From Clostridiales bacterium (lineage in GTDB: Bacteria > Bacillota > Clostridia > Clostridiales > Clostridiaceae): DNA of 64,000 nucleotides. The stretch covers positions 1 through 64,000 of the forward strand of contig JAAYPK010000063.1 in the NCBI GenBank assembly GCA_012519845.1. The letters are read 5' to 3'. The notes below the pieces were generated by a model. That model was not told where the DNA came from. It searched no databases and saw only the letters and a program-made list of their open reading frames with translations. How positions within the stretch are numbered: position 1 is the first letter of the stretch; every line of letters begins with the position of its first letter. Below, piece after piece: positions 39,754 through 50,275 of the stretch. Made by a program: the position numbers and the translations under genes.

Positions 39754-40452
39754 TTAACTATATGAACTTTCTTTTATAAGGTCCCTTCCATTTCGAGCTA
39801 AGTCTTTAATTCTTGGGGTAGCACCTACAGTAGTAATTACTTGTGAATACCATCTTAATGCATCAGAATTATTGCCAAGTCTTCTATTTAAGTCACCAAG
39901 CAAATATGTAAAAGCATCTCTAGACAAGCCGCATATAGGAAAATTTTCTACTGAATATGCTTCACTTAAAGTTTTCAAGGCTTCATCTAAATAATTATTT
40001 TCATTTTTAGTGTCCTCTTTCAATCTATACATCCAAGCTATTTTTAATAATAGCATACCTATTGAACTTTTTTTACCTTCATAAGTGACAGCATTTAATA
40101 ATGCTAACTTATACTTCTCTATAGCTATGTCAACAGTCATAATTTCAGGATAAATTCTAGGTTTCCATTTAGGTGTAATCACATTTTTAACTAAATCCTT
40201 TTGGAAACTTTTTATTTTAGGAAAATCTGATTTTAAAGCAGAATAGCCACATTCATTACAAGTCCAGATCTCATAAAGGTAGGGGTTTATCCCAGTATAG
40301 CGTATAAAAAAATCAGAATCTTTAGAGTTGATTCTTGGAGAATTTACTTTTACTACTTTAGTTTTAAATACATTCCCACAAACGGGACATGTAACAGTTT
40401 TATCATATATATCTTTCGAAATATCATTTATATTTTTATCCTCAATAGTCAT
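39754..40452 (-). CDS. DUF2225 family protein
   Basis: VTCPVCGNVFKTKVVKVNSPRINSKDSDFFIRYTGINPYLYEIWTCNECGYSALKSDF. Confidence 0.8.
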   Translation of the reverse strand: MTIEDKNINDISKDIYDKTVTCPVCGNVFKTKVVKVNSPRINSKDSDFFIRYTGINPYLYEIWTCNECGYSALKSDFPKIKSFQKDLVKNVITPKWKPRIYPEIMTVDIAIEKYKLALLNAVTYEGKKSSIGMLLLKIAWMYRLKEDTKNENNYLDEALKTLSEAYSVENFPICGLSRDAFTYLLGDLNRRLGNNSDALRWYSQVITTVGATPRIKDLARNGRDLIKESSYS

Positions 40453-40568
40453 ATCAAATCTCCTTTGCTATAATTGTCCAATTTACTTTTTATTTAATTA
40501 TATCATATTGTAATATGAAAATAAAAAGTTTTTGATATAATAATAGTAAGTGAATCATTGTAGTTAGG

Positions 40569-41369
40569 GTGAGAAATATGGCAATTAATAATTGGAAAAG
40601 TTTTTTAATGCCTTATGAACAGGCAGTTGAAGAAATAAAAGTAAAATTGAAAAGTATAAGAAAAGAATATAGAAGAAATAATGAATACTCTCCAATTGAG
40701 TTTGTAACAGGGAGAGTAAAAGAAGTATCCAGTATATTAGAAAAAGCAAATAAGTTTGGAATTCCAATAGATAGAGTTGGATATGAGCTTGAAGATATTG
40801 CAGGGATAAGAGTAATGTGTCAATTTGTTGATGATATAGATAAGGTGGTATCTATATTACGAGAGAGAAAGGATATGACAATATTATATGAAAAAGACTA
40901 TGTACGTAATGTAAAACAAAGTGGTTATAGAAGTTATCATATGATAATAAAATACCCTGTAAATATGGCAGGGGGATTAGTGGAAATACTTGCAGAATTT
41001 CAAATTAGAACATTAGCAATGAATTTCTGGGCTACAATAGAGCACTCCTTAAACTACAAATACAAACAACAATTACCAGGAGAGCTTAAAGAAAAATTAA
41101 AAAGTGCTGCTGATGCTGCCTTTAATTTAGATGAAGAAATGCTTGAAATAAAGGATGAAATTAAGGATGCACAGAAATTATTTGAAGTAAAATCGGATAT
41201 AATTTCAAACATAATGAGTAAAATTTTAACATTAAATGCTTTAGGAAGATTCTCAGAAGGCAGCAGGTATGAAAAAGCCCTTAATAAGTTAATTGAAGAT
41301 GGAGAAGTTTGGGAATTAAATAATTTATTAAATATGGTCAATAAGGAAGTAGATAAATTCAAGGATTAA
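40569..41369 (+). CDS. relQ: small alarmone synthetase / GTP pyrophosphokinase (RelQ/YjbM-like)
   Basis: PIEFVTGRVKEVSSILEKANKFGI, YELEDIAGIRVMCQFVDDI, KQSGYRSYHMIIKYPV, EFQIRTLAMNFWATIEHSLNYKY. Confidence 0.9.
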   Translation: MRNMAINNWKSFLMPYEQAVEEIKVKLKSIRKEYRRNNEYSPIEFVTGRVKEVSSILEKANKFGIPIDRVGYELEDIAGIRVMCQFVDDIDKVVSILRERKDMTILYEKDYVRNVKQSGYRSYHMIIKYPVNMAGGLVEILAEFQIRTLAMNFWATIEHSLNYKYKQQLPGELKEKLKSAADAAFNLDEEMLEIKDEIKDAQKLFEVKSDIISNIMSKILTLNALGRFSEGSRYEKALNKLIEDGEVWELNNLLNMVNKEVDKFKD

Positions 41370-41454
41370 TTGGGCGTAATCCCTTTTTCTTTAACTTTTA
41401 GTAAATAATAATTTTTATCAATATAACCTTGGATCAGAGAAAGGAGCAATAAAT

Positions 41455-42231
41455 ATGAATAAAGGATTAGAAAAGCAATTACAGGAAAATCCAATGATTA
41501 TAGAAGGAATTGAAAATCCAAGTAAGGAAATGATAGATATAGCATTAAGCAGAAATGGAGCTGCTATAAAGTATATAAAAAATCCTACATATTCAGAAAA
41601 GGAAATAGCTATAAAAAGTAATCCTTTAGCAGTAAAATATATAGATGAGCTTGAAGAAGAATTAGGAGTATTAGCAGTAACTCTTCTTTGGAATGTGTTA
41701 CTATATATAAAAGAACCAACATATAAAATCAAAAAAGCAGCAGTTCAATCTAAAGGGTGGGCAATGCAGTATATTGAAAATCAAGAGGAAGAATTATGTA
41801 TGATAGCGGTTCAAAAAGATTATGATTCTATTAAATATATAAAAAATCCATCTAAAGAAGTTCAGTATGCAGCATTAAAAAATTATTGGGGCGCAATAAA
41901 ATTTATTAATAAGCCATCTTTAGAAATTAAAAGAGCAGCAATTAAGGAAAGTGCGGAAGCAATTAATTTTATATCTAGCTATGATATGGATGAATTGAAA
42001 ATATTTATATCAGATAATATAAATGTAGTAAAGTACATATATGACTCCATTGAGCCAAGTGATGTAGTTGAAATTTTAATTGATAAAATAAAGAAAGATG
42101 ATATGTCAAAAGAATATATGGTAGACTTTTTAGAATTAGATATTCTTGAAATGGATAAGATTAGATTTATATGGGAATATGGAAATGAAAAGACAAAAAA
42201 AATATTAGCGGATTATAATCTTTCTAAATAA
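41455..42231 (+). CDS. DUF4116-like repeat protein
   Basis: Repeats of AIKYIKNPTYSEKEIAI / SIKYIKNPSKEVQYAAL / AIKFINKPSLEIKRAAI. Confidence 0.75.
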   Translation: MNKGLEKQLQENPMIIEGIENPSKEMIDIALSRNGAAIKYIKNPTYSEKEIAIKSNPLAVKYIDELEEELGVLAVTLLWNVLLYIKEPTYKIKKAAVQSKGWAMQYIENQEEELCMIAVQKDYDSIKYIKNPSKEVQYAALKNYWGAIKFINKPSLEIKRAAIKESAEAINFISSYDMDELKIFISDNINVVKYIYDSIEPSDVVEILIDKIKKDDMSKEYMVDFLELDILEMDKIRFIWEYGNEKTKKILADYNLSK

Positions 42232-42244
42232 GGAGAGGTAAAAT

Positions 42245-43330
42245 ATGAATTACACAGAAGTGATGAAGACAGCAAGTTTAGTATTAGAATGTAATGAGGT
42301 TCCATTAATAATAGGAGAAAGTGGTATTGGGAAAACAGCATTAATATCACAAATGGCAGCAGAAAATAATTGGAACTTGGTAACTATAGATGCAAATCTA
42401 TTAAAGGAAGGAGAGATAGGTGGACTACCTATAGTGAAGAATGATAGAACTATTTATGCTATGCATTATAAATTATCGCAGATAAATGAGTTAAGTAAAA
42501 AAGAGAATAAAGATATAATTTTATTTATTGATGAATTAAACAGATGTGATCATACAGTACAGCAAGAGCTTATGAATCTTATATTAAATAGAGAAATAAA
42601 TGGTTTTTCACTTCCAGACAAAGTGAAAATAATTGCAGCAATGAATCCATCAAATCAATATGATAATTTTGAAGAAAGTGATTATCAAGTAGTAGATATG
42701 GATCCAGCACAAGAAAATAGATTTGTTTGGATTGAAATGGACTCAGACATTAAGGAGTGGCTAAAGTGGGGTATAAATGATGGGAATATTGATTATGATA
42801 TTTTAGACTTTTTGGGAGAGTTCCCAAGTTATCTTCATACAGTAAGCTCTACTGAACATATAAAAGCAACTCCAAGAAGCTGGGAGAGAATATCAAAAGC
42901 ATATAAAATATATAAAAATAATAAAGAGAATTACTCTAAAAACATTTTTTTTAATGTTGTTAGAGGAAATGTAGGGGTAAGTATAGCTACAGATTTTATT
43001 AACTATATATCTAAGCCTAAAAAACAATTAATAAGAATTGAGAATTTATTTTCTTATGATACATTACCAATATATATTAAAGAAGATTTGGAAAAAGAAT
43101 CTCACTCTAGATTATACATTTTAGCAAAAAATGCATTTAATTATGCTGAAAATAGTGGAAAAAGCAAAGATATAAACTTATTTTCAGAATTACTTGGAAT
43201 ATATCCTAGAGATTTAAGGCTTGGAATAATGAAAGAAATAAGAAAAGAGAGCAATGAAGAGTTTTATAATAAATTATTAGATTGTGAAGCATTTATAAAT
43301 AGTTATTTTGGAATTTATATTAATATATAG
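42245..43330 (+). CDS. MoxR/dynein-related AAA+ ATPase (AAA_5)
   Basis: PLIIGESGIGKTALI Walker A, ILFIDELNRCDHTVQQELMNLIL Walker B, IIAAMNPSNQY sensor. Confidence 0.9.
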   Translation: MNYTEVMKTASLVLECNEVPLIIGESGIGKTALISQMAAENNWNLVTIDANLLKEGEIGGLPIVKNDRTIYAMHYKLSQINELSKKENKDIILFIDELNRCDHTVQQELMNLILNREINGFSLPDKVKIIAAMNPSNQYDNFEESDYQVVDMDPAQENRFVWIEMDSDIKEWLKWGINDGNIDYDILDFLGEFPSYLHTVSSTEHIKATPRSWERISKAYKIYKNNKENYSKNIFFNVVRGNVGVSIATDFINYISKPKKQLIRIENLFSYDTLPIYIKEDLEKESHSRLYILAKNAFNYAENSGKSKDINLFSELLGIYPRDLRLGIMKEIRKESNEEFYNKLLDCEAFINSYFGIYINI

Positions 43331-43341
43331 GTGAAATTAAT

Positions 43342-44670
43342 ATGGATGAAAAAATAAATTTAATTAAGAGAGTTAGTAATTTAGAAAATGTAACACAACT
43401 TGATAGTAATTTTAAAAGAGATTTTTTTGAATATATAAATGATATTATAATAGATATGATAGATGGTGAAGATAGCTTTTTCGGAAATTTTATGCTTAAG
43501 GTTGTTAGGGATATAAGGCTAGATATCACATTTCCAATGGCAACTAAGCCTAATAATGAAGGATTTACAATGTATTTTAATCCGATTTTAGTATTACAAT
43601 ATAATAAAAAAGAAATTGCTGCTTTATTTAAGCATGAAATATACCATATGATGTATTACCATTATATAAGGAGTAAAAACTTAAGACAAAAATATAGTAA
43701 TGAGGCTGTTAATTTAGCATTAGATATATCTGTAAATCAATATATTAGAAATCTTCCAACAGATATAAAAAAAATAGATTCTGTTAGAAAAGAGCTTAAT
43801 ATAGATGTGAAAAGCGGTAAATCTATAGAAGAATATGCAGAAATAATTCAAAAAGCTCTAGATAAAAAGGAACGAAAGATAATTAAGGAGATAACCAAGG
43901 AAAGTATTAAAAAAAGTATTGAAATAGGAAGTGTACATAAGATTTGGGAAGAGATAGATGTTAGCAATGAAGTAATTGAAAATAATATAAAAAAAATAGC
44001 ATTAAGTATTATTGATGAAAAACAGCCTAAGGATATACAGGATATTATTAAAGGTTTCAATAAAAGTTCAGAACTTAATTGGCAGAAACTACTAAAAAAT
44101 ATGATTCCATCAACAAAAGCAAATTACAAAAAAACTATAACTAGAAGAGATAGAAGGCAACCAGAAAGATTGGATTTAAGGGGTAAATTACCTAATATTA
44201 TTCCAGAAGTAATTTTAGCAATTGATATAAGTGCTAGCATGACTGAAGAAGATTATAAAAAAATAGTATTAGAAGTTTATGAAATTACCAAAAGTAAATA
44301 TGGTAAAATAAAAGTAATTGAATGTGATAATGCAATAAGGAGGGTTTATTCATTAAATAGTAAAGTTGACATTAAAAATAGAATAGCTAATAATGGTTCT
44401 ACAGCTTTTTCACCAGTAATTAGATATATAAAAGAAAATAATTTAAGAAATTCAATATTAATTTACTTTACTGATGGATTAGGGGAGAGTGAATTAGACA
44501 TAAAACCTATAAATAATAAAATAATATGGGTTATTATAGGCAAGGAGGAACTTTCATTAAGTAAAAGCTATGGAAAGATTAGAAGAATTAATATTAATAG
44601 AGTGATTGGAGAGGGAAAAAGTTCTGCCTTAGAAATGGTAAGGGAATCAATTCATGATTGGGCGAGATAG
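43342..44670 (+). CDS. VWA-like protein with N-terminal putative metallopeptidase domain (DUF2201 type)
   Basis: AALFKHEIYHMMYYHYIR (HExxH-like), LALDISVNQYI, EVILAIDISASMTEEDYKKI MIDAS-like DxSxS, IYFTDGLGE. Confidence 0.85.
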   Translation: MDEKINLIKRVSNLENVTQLDSNFKRDFFEYINDIIIDMIDGEDSFFGNFMLKVVRDIRLDITFPMATKPNNEGFTMYFNPILVLQYNKKEIAALFKHEIYHMMYYHYIRSKNLRQKYSNEAVNLALDISVNQYIRNLPTDIKKIDSVRKELNIDVKSGKSIEEYAEIIQKALDKKERKIIKEITKESIKKSIEIGSVHKIWEEIDVSNEVIENNIKKIALSIIDEKQPKDIQDIIKGFNKSSELNWQKLLKNMIPSTKANYKKTITRRDRRQPERLDLRGKLPNIIPEVILAIDISASMTEEDYKKIVLEVYEITKSKYGKIKVIECDNAIRRVYSLNSKVDIKNRIANNGSTAFSPVIRYIKENNLRNSILIYFTDGLGESELDIKPINNKIIWVIIGKEELSLSKSYGKIRRININRVIGEGKSSALEMVRESIHDWAR

Positions 44671-44696
44671 AAATATTAAAAATGAAAGAGGGTATT

Positions 44697-45332
44697 ATGA
44701 AAAATAAATTTATAGCAATTATATTAGTATTTAGTATTTTACTAAATGTTATTTTTGCTACAAAAAGCTATAATTACAAATATAAAATAGGTCAAGAAGC
44801 ATATAATAATATTGCGAGTATTAAAATATTAAATGAAAGTAACAAAGAAATTTTAAACAATGTTATATCAACTAATTATTTAGAAAATAATGATTTACTT
44901 AAACTATATAAAAATTATTCCGATATATCTGTTAATATTGCTAAATTATGGGAAGAATATAATTTTTATAGGAATGATTCAGTATTTAATTTATTTTCGA
45001 AAAGCGTTAAAACTAAAGATTCAGCTTCTAATGAAGTTCATTGGAGAATAGAGGAATATATAAATAAAATATTGGAAACAGAAATGACTACATCAAATTT
45101 CAAACTTACTTTAGAAGGAAATACTTTTGAACAGATTAAAGCCATGAGCAATTTGTCTAACGAAATTGATGATCTATTTGCTGAATTCAGAAATTCTAAA
45201 TTAAAAGATGTGGATGAAGAGAACAAAGCAAAAGTAATTATTAATAATAAATATTGGATAGATTTACTAACAGGAATTAATACTATTAGTGAAAAGTATA
45301 TAGATGAAGATTTTTCATTAGATAATAAATAA
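44697..45332 (+). CDS. hypothetical membrane-anchored protein
   Basis: Single N-terminal TM segment FIAIILVFSILLNVIFA; ATG 44697 with GAAAGAGGGT RBS. Confidence 0.6.
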   Translation: MKNKFIAIILVFSILLNVIFATKSYNYKYKIGQEAYNNIASIKILNESNKEILNNVISTNYLENNDLLKLYKNYSDISVNIAKLWEEYNFYRNDSVFNLFSKSVKTKDSASNEVHWRIEEYINKILETEMTTSNFKLTLEGNTFEQIKAMSNLSNEIDDLFAEFRNSKLKDVDEENKAKVIINNKYWIDLLTGINTISEKYIDEDFSLDNK

Positions 45333-45378
45333 AGGGTTTCGCATAAATGTGATTTTTGTATTTTAAGTTATAAATAAA

Positions 45379-45425
45379 AAGGGATGTTCAAAATGATTTA
45401 TTCATTTTTAAACATCCCATATTTA
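45379..45425. terminator. terminator between convergent genes
   Basis: GGGATGTTCAAAATGA...TCATTTTTAAACATCCC. Confidence 0.7.
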
Positions 45426-45427
45426 TA

Positions 45428-45757
45428 TTAGTGGCAGCCGCCACCACAACTTGAACATCCACCTTCACCTGGAATAACAGGTTTTAGTGATAATCCATTT
45501 CCACCATTCTCTTCAGAAGAAGTAATAATGAATCCACCAAATTCATCTACTAATGTTTTTTCTATAATAAATGTTATATCATTTACAACTTCAGTTATAT
45601 CTGAATCTGAAGGAGTGCTGACAGAAATATTGAAAACTGCACCACTACATGCATAACCAGCTAAATTAATTCTTATATTATAGTCATCAACATTATTTTC
45701 TTTTAAAAAATCAACAAATTCAGAATATGCTTCTTCACTTATAGATATATTTTTCAT
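45428..45757 (-). CDS. HesB/IscA-like protein with Cys-rich C-terminal tail (CSSCGGGCH)
   Basis: ISISEEAYSEFVDFLKENNVDDYNIRINLAGYACSGAVFNISV ... GEGGCSSCGGGCH. Confidence 0.75.
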   Translation of the reverse strand: MKNISISEEAYSEFVDFLKENNVDDYNIRINLAGYACSGAVFNISVSTPSDSDITEVVNDITFIIEKTLVDEFGGFIITSSEENGGNGLSLKPVIPGEGGCSSCGGGCH

Positions 45758-45910
45758 TAATATCACCTACTTATAATTATTTTTATTAAGGTAAGTATAT
45801 CATAATAAAATGGATTTTCAACAAAAAGAATTGAAAAAAATCAAGTAAATAGTGAATACATATACTAAATGTAAAATTTATATTATAATAGAATAAATAT
45901 GTGTTAGAAA

Positions 45911-46666
45911 GTGAGCGGGAAAATGGAGCCTTTTCAAAGGAATTATTTAATAGAAAAAATAAATGAATATAATAGCAAAATCAAAGAGGGAAATATTGGG
46001 GAGTATAAAATAATAAAAACTTGTGAAAAAAGAAACTTAGGGTATTTACATAAAAAAGAAGAAAATATAGAGATACCAATACCTAAGTTATTAAATGGAA
46101 ATTCATGTGTAATGAAAATAAGTCCTTTAGAAATTCAAAGTTCTTATGAAACAATAAAGTATGCAAGAGGAAATGTTGGAGTAGTAGGTTTAGGAATTGG
46201 ATATGTTGTGCAGGAAATGGCAAAAAAACAGGAGGTTAAAGAAGTAACGGTATATGAATGCTCTAAAGAAATAATAGATTTATATCTTAATAATTTTGGA
46301 GAAAACTCTAAAATAAAAATAATCTATGGAGATGCATATAAAAGCAGTAGAAAGAATTTTGATTACTTTTTTGTAGATTTATATAATTATGAATTATCTA
46401 ATAAGGCAGTAGAAGACTACAAATTATTTAACAAATTACATAGAATAGAGGAATATGTATTTTGGGGAGTTGAACATTTTCTACTAAGCTGTAGCTATGA
46501 AGAAATAGTATGGGTTTATATACCAGAAATATGGATGATGATGAGTAAGGATATATTTGGTGCATTAGATAGTTCAGGTTATATAGATTATTATGAAAAA
46601 CTAGATGATAATTTAGTTAATAATACTCTTATGGAGTTTAAAGAAATATTAAATGAAGAAGAATAA
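45911..46666 (+). CDS. putative SAM-dependent methyltransferase / spermidine synthase-like fold
   Basis: GNVGVVGLGIGYVVQEMAKKQEVKEVTVYECSKEIIDLY; KIIYGDAYKSSRKNFDYFFVDLYNY. Confidence 0.55.
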   Translation: MSGKMEPFQRNYLIEKINEYNSKIKEGNIGEYKIIKTCEKRNLGYLHKKEENIEIPIPKLLNGNSCVMKISPLEIQSSYETIKYARGNVGVVGLGIGYVVQEMAKKQEVKEVTVYECSKEIIDLYLNNFGENSKIKIIYGDAYKSSRKNFDYFFVDLYNYELSNKAVEDYKLFNKLHRIEEYVFWGVEHFLLSCSYEEIVWVYIPEIWMMMSKDIFGALDSSGYIDYYEKLDDNLVNNTLMEFKEILNEEE

Positions 46667-46696
46667 AAAGGTTGTGGCAAGCACAACCTTTTTATT
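46666..46696. terminator. bidirectional terminator
   Basis: AAAAAGGTTGTGGCAAGCACAACCTTTTTA. Confidence 0.75.
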
Positions 46697-46714
46697 ATAT
46701 ATTTTATATAAGGT

Positions 46715-49162
46715 CTATTTAGCAACAATATTAACAAGTCTTCCTTTAATTACAATTACTTTAATTACATTCTTGCCTTCAAGGTTAGTTTTAATAGTAT
46801 CATCATTAAGAGATAATTCTTTAATACCATTTTCATCAAGGCTCGATGATACATTAATTTTACTTTTGATTTTACCGTTTATTTGTATTGCAATTTCAAC
46901 TTCATCTTTAACTAAGGCGTTCTTATCAAATATAGGCCATTTTTCATTGAAAACAGAAGATTTATTGCCTAAAAGTTCCCATTCTTCTTCTACAAAGTGA
47001 GGCGCAAATGGAGCTAATAATCTTAAGAAATCAAGAGAAACTTCTTTTAAGAATTCTAAATTCTTGTTATCTTCAGATAGATACTTTGATAAAGCGTTTG
47101 TTAATTCCATTAATCTAGCTATGGCAGTATTAAATTGCATTTTATCACCATCTTCTGTAACACCTTTAATTGCAGTGTGTCTCCAGAAGTTTAATTCTTT
47201 TTCAGCTGTATCAATAGTAGATTTAGAATTTTCTTTATTTAATTCTTCTTTAATTGAATCTATAATTCTTTCAATTCTATCTATAAATCTTCCAACAGAT
47301 TTAATACCATCATCACTCCAAGCACCACCTTCAGTATAGGCAAAACCAAACATTAAGTACATTCTAAATACATCTGCTCCATATTCAGAAATATAAGTAT
47401 CTGGAGAGATAGTATTACCTTTTGATTTACTCATTTTTAATCCATCAGGACCTAAAATTAAACCTTGATGAGTTAAGGATTTGAATGGCTCATCGAAATT
47501 TAAATACCCCATATCTCTTAGTGCTTTAGTTATAAACCTTGCATATAATAGATGCATACAAGCATGTTCAGGTCCACCAACATATTTATCAACAGGAAGC
47601 ATCTTATTAATTATTTCTGGAACAAAAGGTTTTTCAGTGTTTTTATTATCAGGATATCTTAAGTAATACCAAGAAGAACAAACAAAGGTATCTAAAGTAT
47701 CGACTTCTCTTTTAGCAGCTCCACCACAGTGTGGACAAGTGGTATTAACAAATTCATCACATTTAGCAAGAGGTGATTTACCGTCTGGAGCAAATTCAAC
47801 ATCGTAAGGAAGTTCTACAGGAAGATCCTTTTCTGGAACTGGTACAATACCACACTTATCACAATATATAACTGGAATAGGAGCACCCCAGTATCTTTGT
47901 CTTGATACCAACCAATCCCTAAGTCTGTAATTGACTTTTTGAGATCCTAAATTATTTTCAGAAAGTTTATCAATTATTTTAATTTTACCTTCTTCTGTTG
48001 TTAAACCATCAAATTCACCAGAATTAATAATTATTCCATATTCACAATAAGGAAGTTCAACATTTTCTCCATTTTTGCTTTTTATTACTTGTTCAATTGG
48101 CAAATTAAATTTTTTTGCAAAAGCAAAATCTCTTTCATCATGTGCTGGAACAGCCATAACTGCACCAGTTCCATAAGTTGCTAATACATAATCAGATATC
48201 CAAATTGGAACTTCCTTACCATTAATAGGATTTATAGCATAAGAGCCTGTAAATACACCAGTTTTTTCTTTTGAAATAGATTGTCTTTCGATTTCTGATT
48301 GTTTAGCAGATGAAATTTTATATTCTTCTACTTCATTTTTATGCTCATCTGTAGTTAATTTATCAACTAATTTATTTTCAGGTGCTAAAACTACATAAGT
48401 AACACCATTTAAGGTATCAGCTCTTGTTGTGAAAACATTGAAGCTTAAATCAGAATCTTTTACTTTAAATGTTACTTCAGCACCAGTTGATTTACCAATC
48501 CAGTGTTTTTGCATCGCTACAGTTTTTTCAGGCCAGTCTAAATCATCTAGCTTTTCTAATAATTCATCAGCATAGTCAGTAATTTTAAAGAACCATTGAG
48601 TAAGTTCTTTTTTAGTGACTTCATTTCCACAACGCTCACAAGCACCATCAACTACTTGTTCGTTAGCTAATACAGTATTACAAGATGGACACCAATTAAC
48701 AGGTGCTTTTTTTCTATAAGCTAATCCTTTTTCATATAACTTTAAAAATAACCATTGAGTCCATTTATAATAATCAGGGTCACAAGTAATAACTTCATTT
48801 TCCCAGTTAAACATAGCACCCATAGCTCTTAATTGTTTTTCCATAGTCTCTATGTTTTTATATGTGGAATCTTTAGGATGAATTCCTGTTTTTATTGCAT
48901 AATTTTCAGCTGGTAGTCCAAAAGCATCAAATCCCATTGGTTGAAATACGTTGTAACCTTCCATTCTTTTTAGTCTTGCCCATGAGTCAACAGGCCCATA
49001 ATTAAACCAATGCCCAGCATGTAATTGACTTCCAGATGGATAAGAAAACATTTCTAATGTGTATAATTTTTTGTCAAGATTATTAGGATTAAATCTATAT
49101 AAATTCTCTTCAGCCCATTTGTCTTGCCATTTTTTATCAATTTCAGTTCCGTATTTTCCCAT
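46715..49162 (-). CDS. leuS: leucine-tRNA ligase
   Basis: [67 protein letters not shown]. Confidence 0.98.
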   Translation of the reverse strand: MGKYGTEIDKKWQDKWAEENLYRFNPNNLDKKLYTLEMFSYPSGSQLHAGHWFNYGPVDSWARLKRMEGYNVFQPMGFDAFGLPAENYAIKTGIHPKDSTYKNIETMEKQLRAMGAMFNWENEVITCDPDYYKWTQWLFLKLYEKGLAYRKKAPVNWCPSCNTVLANEQVVDGACERCGNEVTKKELTQWFFKITDYADELLEKLDDLDWPEKTVAMQKHWIGKSTGAEVTFKVKDSDLSFNVFTTRADTLNGVTYVVLAPENKLVDKLTTDEHKNEVEEYKISSAKQSEIERQSISKEKTGVFTGSYAINPINGKEVPIWISDYVLATYGTGAVMAVPAHDERDFAFAKKFNLPIEQVIKSKNGENVELPYCEYGIIINSGEFDGLTTEEGKIKIIDKLSENNLGSQKVNYRLRDWLVSRQRYWGAPIPVIYCDKCGIVPVPEKDLPVELPYDVEFAPDGKSPLAKCDEFVNTTCPHCGGAAKREVDTLDTFVCSSWYYLRYPDNKNTEKPFVPEIINKMLPVDKYVGGPEHACMHLLYARFITKALRDMGYLNFDEPFKSLTHQGLILGPDGLKMSKSKGNTISPDTYISEYGADVFRMYLMFGFAYTEGGAWSDDGIKSVGRFIDRIERIIDSIKEELNKENSKSTIDTAEKELNFWRHTAIKGVTEDGDKMQFNTAIARLMELTNALSKYLSEDNKNLEFLKEVSLDFLRLLAPFAPHFVEEEWELLGNKSSVFNEKWPIFDKNALVKDEVEIAIQINGKIKSKINVSSSLDENGIKELSLNDDTIKTNLEGKNVIKVIVIKGRLVNIVAK

Positions 49163-49169
49163 TATTATC

Positions 49170-49400
49170 CTCCTTAAAATAAAAAAACTTTCGTCTCATA
49201 ATTGAAGAGACGAAAGATAAATTTCCGTGGTACCACTCTTATTAAGATTATAAATAATCTTCACTTAAGTAAATTATAACGTATTTAAACGTACTTGCTT
49301 TACAAGTAATGCTCCAAGACAAGTTCTCATATAAATACTATCATTTTACACCATCCAATGACTCTCTAAAAGTATTAAAATAATGATACTACTTCTTTTC
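49170..49400 (-). promoter_or_regulatory. T-box leader (tRNA-Leu responsive) of leuS
   Basis: Minus strand: GGATGGTGTAAAA apical motif, GAACTT (candidate CUU Leu specifier), AGAGTGGTACCACGG T-box, then CTTTCGTCTC...GAGACGAAAG terminator + T-tract. Confidence 0.9.
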
Positions 49401-49433
49401 AATGCATAATATTAATTTTTAATAATATAAGTA

Positions 49434-49462
49434 ATTATATAGTTATATTGAAACAATGTCAA
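49434..49462 (-). promoter_or_regulatory. sigma-A promoter of leuS leader
   Basis: Minus strand TTGACA - 17 nt - TATAAT. Confidence 0.85.
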
Positions 49463-49528
49463 TAAATATGAGATAAATACAAAAAGATTATGAACAAAAT
49501 GTTAATAAATATTTTTTCAAAAAAACTC

Positions 49529-49557
49529 TTTACAACTAATAATTATTATTATATAAT
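49529..49557 (+). promoter_or_regulatory. reverse rubrerythrin promoter with overlapping Fur/PerR-like 7-1-7 operator
   Basis: TTTACA - 17 nt - TATAAT; spacer contains TAATAAT-T-ATTATTA (49537-49551). Confidence 0.6.
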
Positions 49558-49635
49558 AAAATCTGTAAGCGAGAGATAAATAAGAGTTTAAAGCTTATAA
49601 GATAAGATAGAAAATAAATAAATGGAGGATTAAGA

Positions 49636-50178
49636 ATGAAGAAATTTGTATGTACAGTATGTGGTTATATTTACGAAGGAGAAGCAGCACCAGAAAAGTG
49701 CCCAGTATGTGGAGCAGGTGCAGATAAATTCGTTGAAAAGTCAGAATCATTAGATTTTGCTGATGAACACTTTATAGGAGTTGCTAAAGGTGTTGATCCA
49801 AGAATAATTGAAGGATTACAAGCTAACTTTACTGGAGAATGTACTGAAGTTGGTATGTATTTAGCAATGTCAAGACAAGCAGATAGAGAAGGATTCCCAG
49901 AAGTTGCTGAAGCATATAAGAGAATTGCTTTTGAAGAAGCAGAACATGCAGCTAAGTTTGCTGAAATGTTAGGTGAAGTTGTTGATGCTGATACTAAGAC
50001 TAACTTACAAAAGAGAGTAGATGCAGAACATGGAGCTTGTCAAGGTAAGAAAGATTTAGCAACATTAGCTAAACAATTAAACTTAGATGCAATTCATGAC
50101 ACAGTACATGAAATGTGTAAAGATGAAGCTAGACATGGTAGAGCATTTAAGGGATTATTAGATAGATATTTCGCATAA
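49636..50178 (+). CDS. reverse rubrerythrin (N-terminal rubredoxin domain, C-terminal diiron ferritin-like domain)
   Basis: [32 protein letters not shown] then [41 protein letters not shown]. Confidence 0.95.
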   Translation: MKKFVCTVCGYIYEGEAAPEKCPVCGAGADKFVEKSESLDFADEHFIGVAKGVDPRIIEGLQANFTGECTEVGMYLAMSRQADREGFPEVAEAYKRIAFEEAEHAAKFAEMLGEVVDADTKTNLQKRVDAEHGACQGKKDLATLAKQLNLDAIHDTVHEMCKDEARHGRAFKGLLDRYFA

Positions 50179-50192
50179 TTTGATTATAAAAT

Positions 50193-50230
50193 TTAGGGTG
50201 TATTGGTATTAGACCATACACCCTTTTTTC
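50193..50230 (+). terminator. intrinsic terminator of reverse rubrerythrin gene
   Basis: GGGTGTATTGGTATTAGACCATACACCCTTTTTT. Confidence 0.85.
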
Positions 50231-50275
50231 AATGTATAGAAAAGTAAAAAAATTTATAACTGGAAAATTTGATTA

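Noticed and set aside
46653-47000. 115-aa plus-strand ORF
   Set aside because: Overlaps the leuS 3' end and terminator on the opposite strand; composition of a shadow ORF
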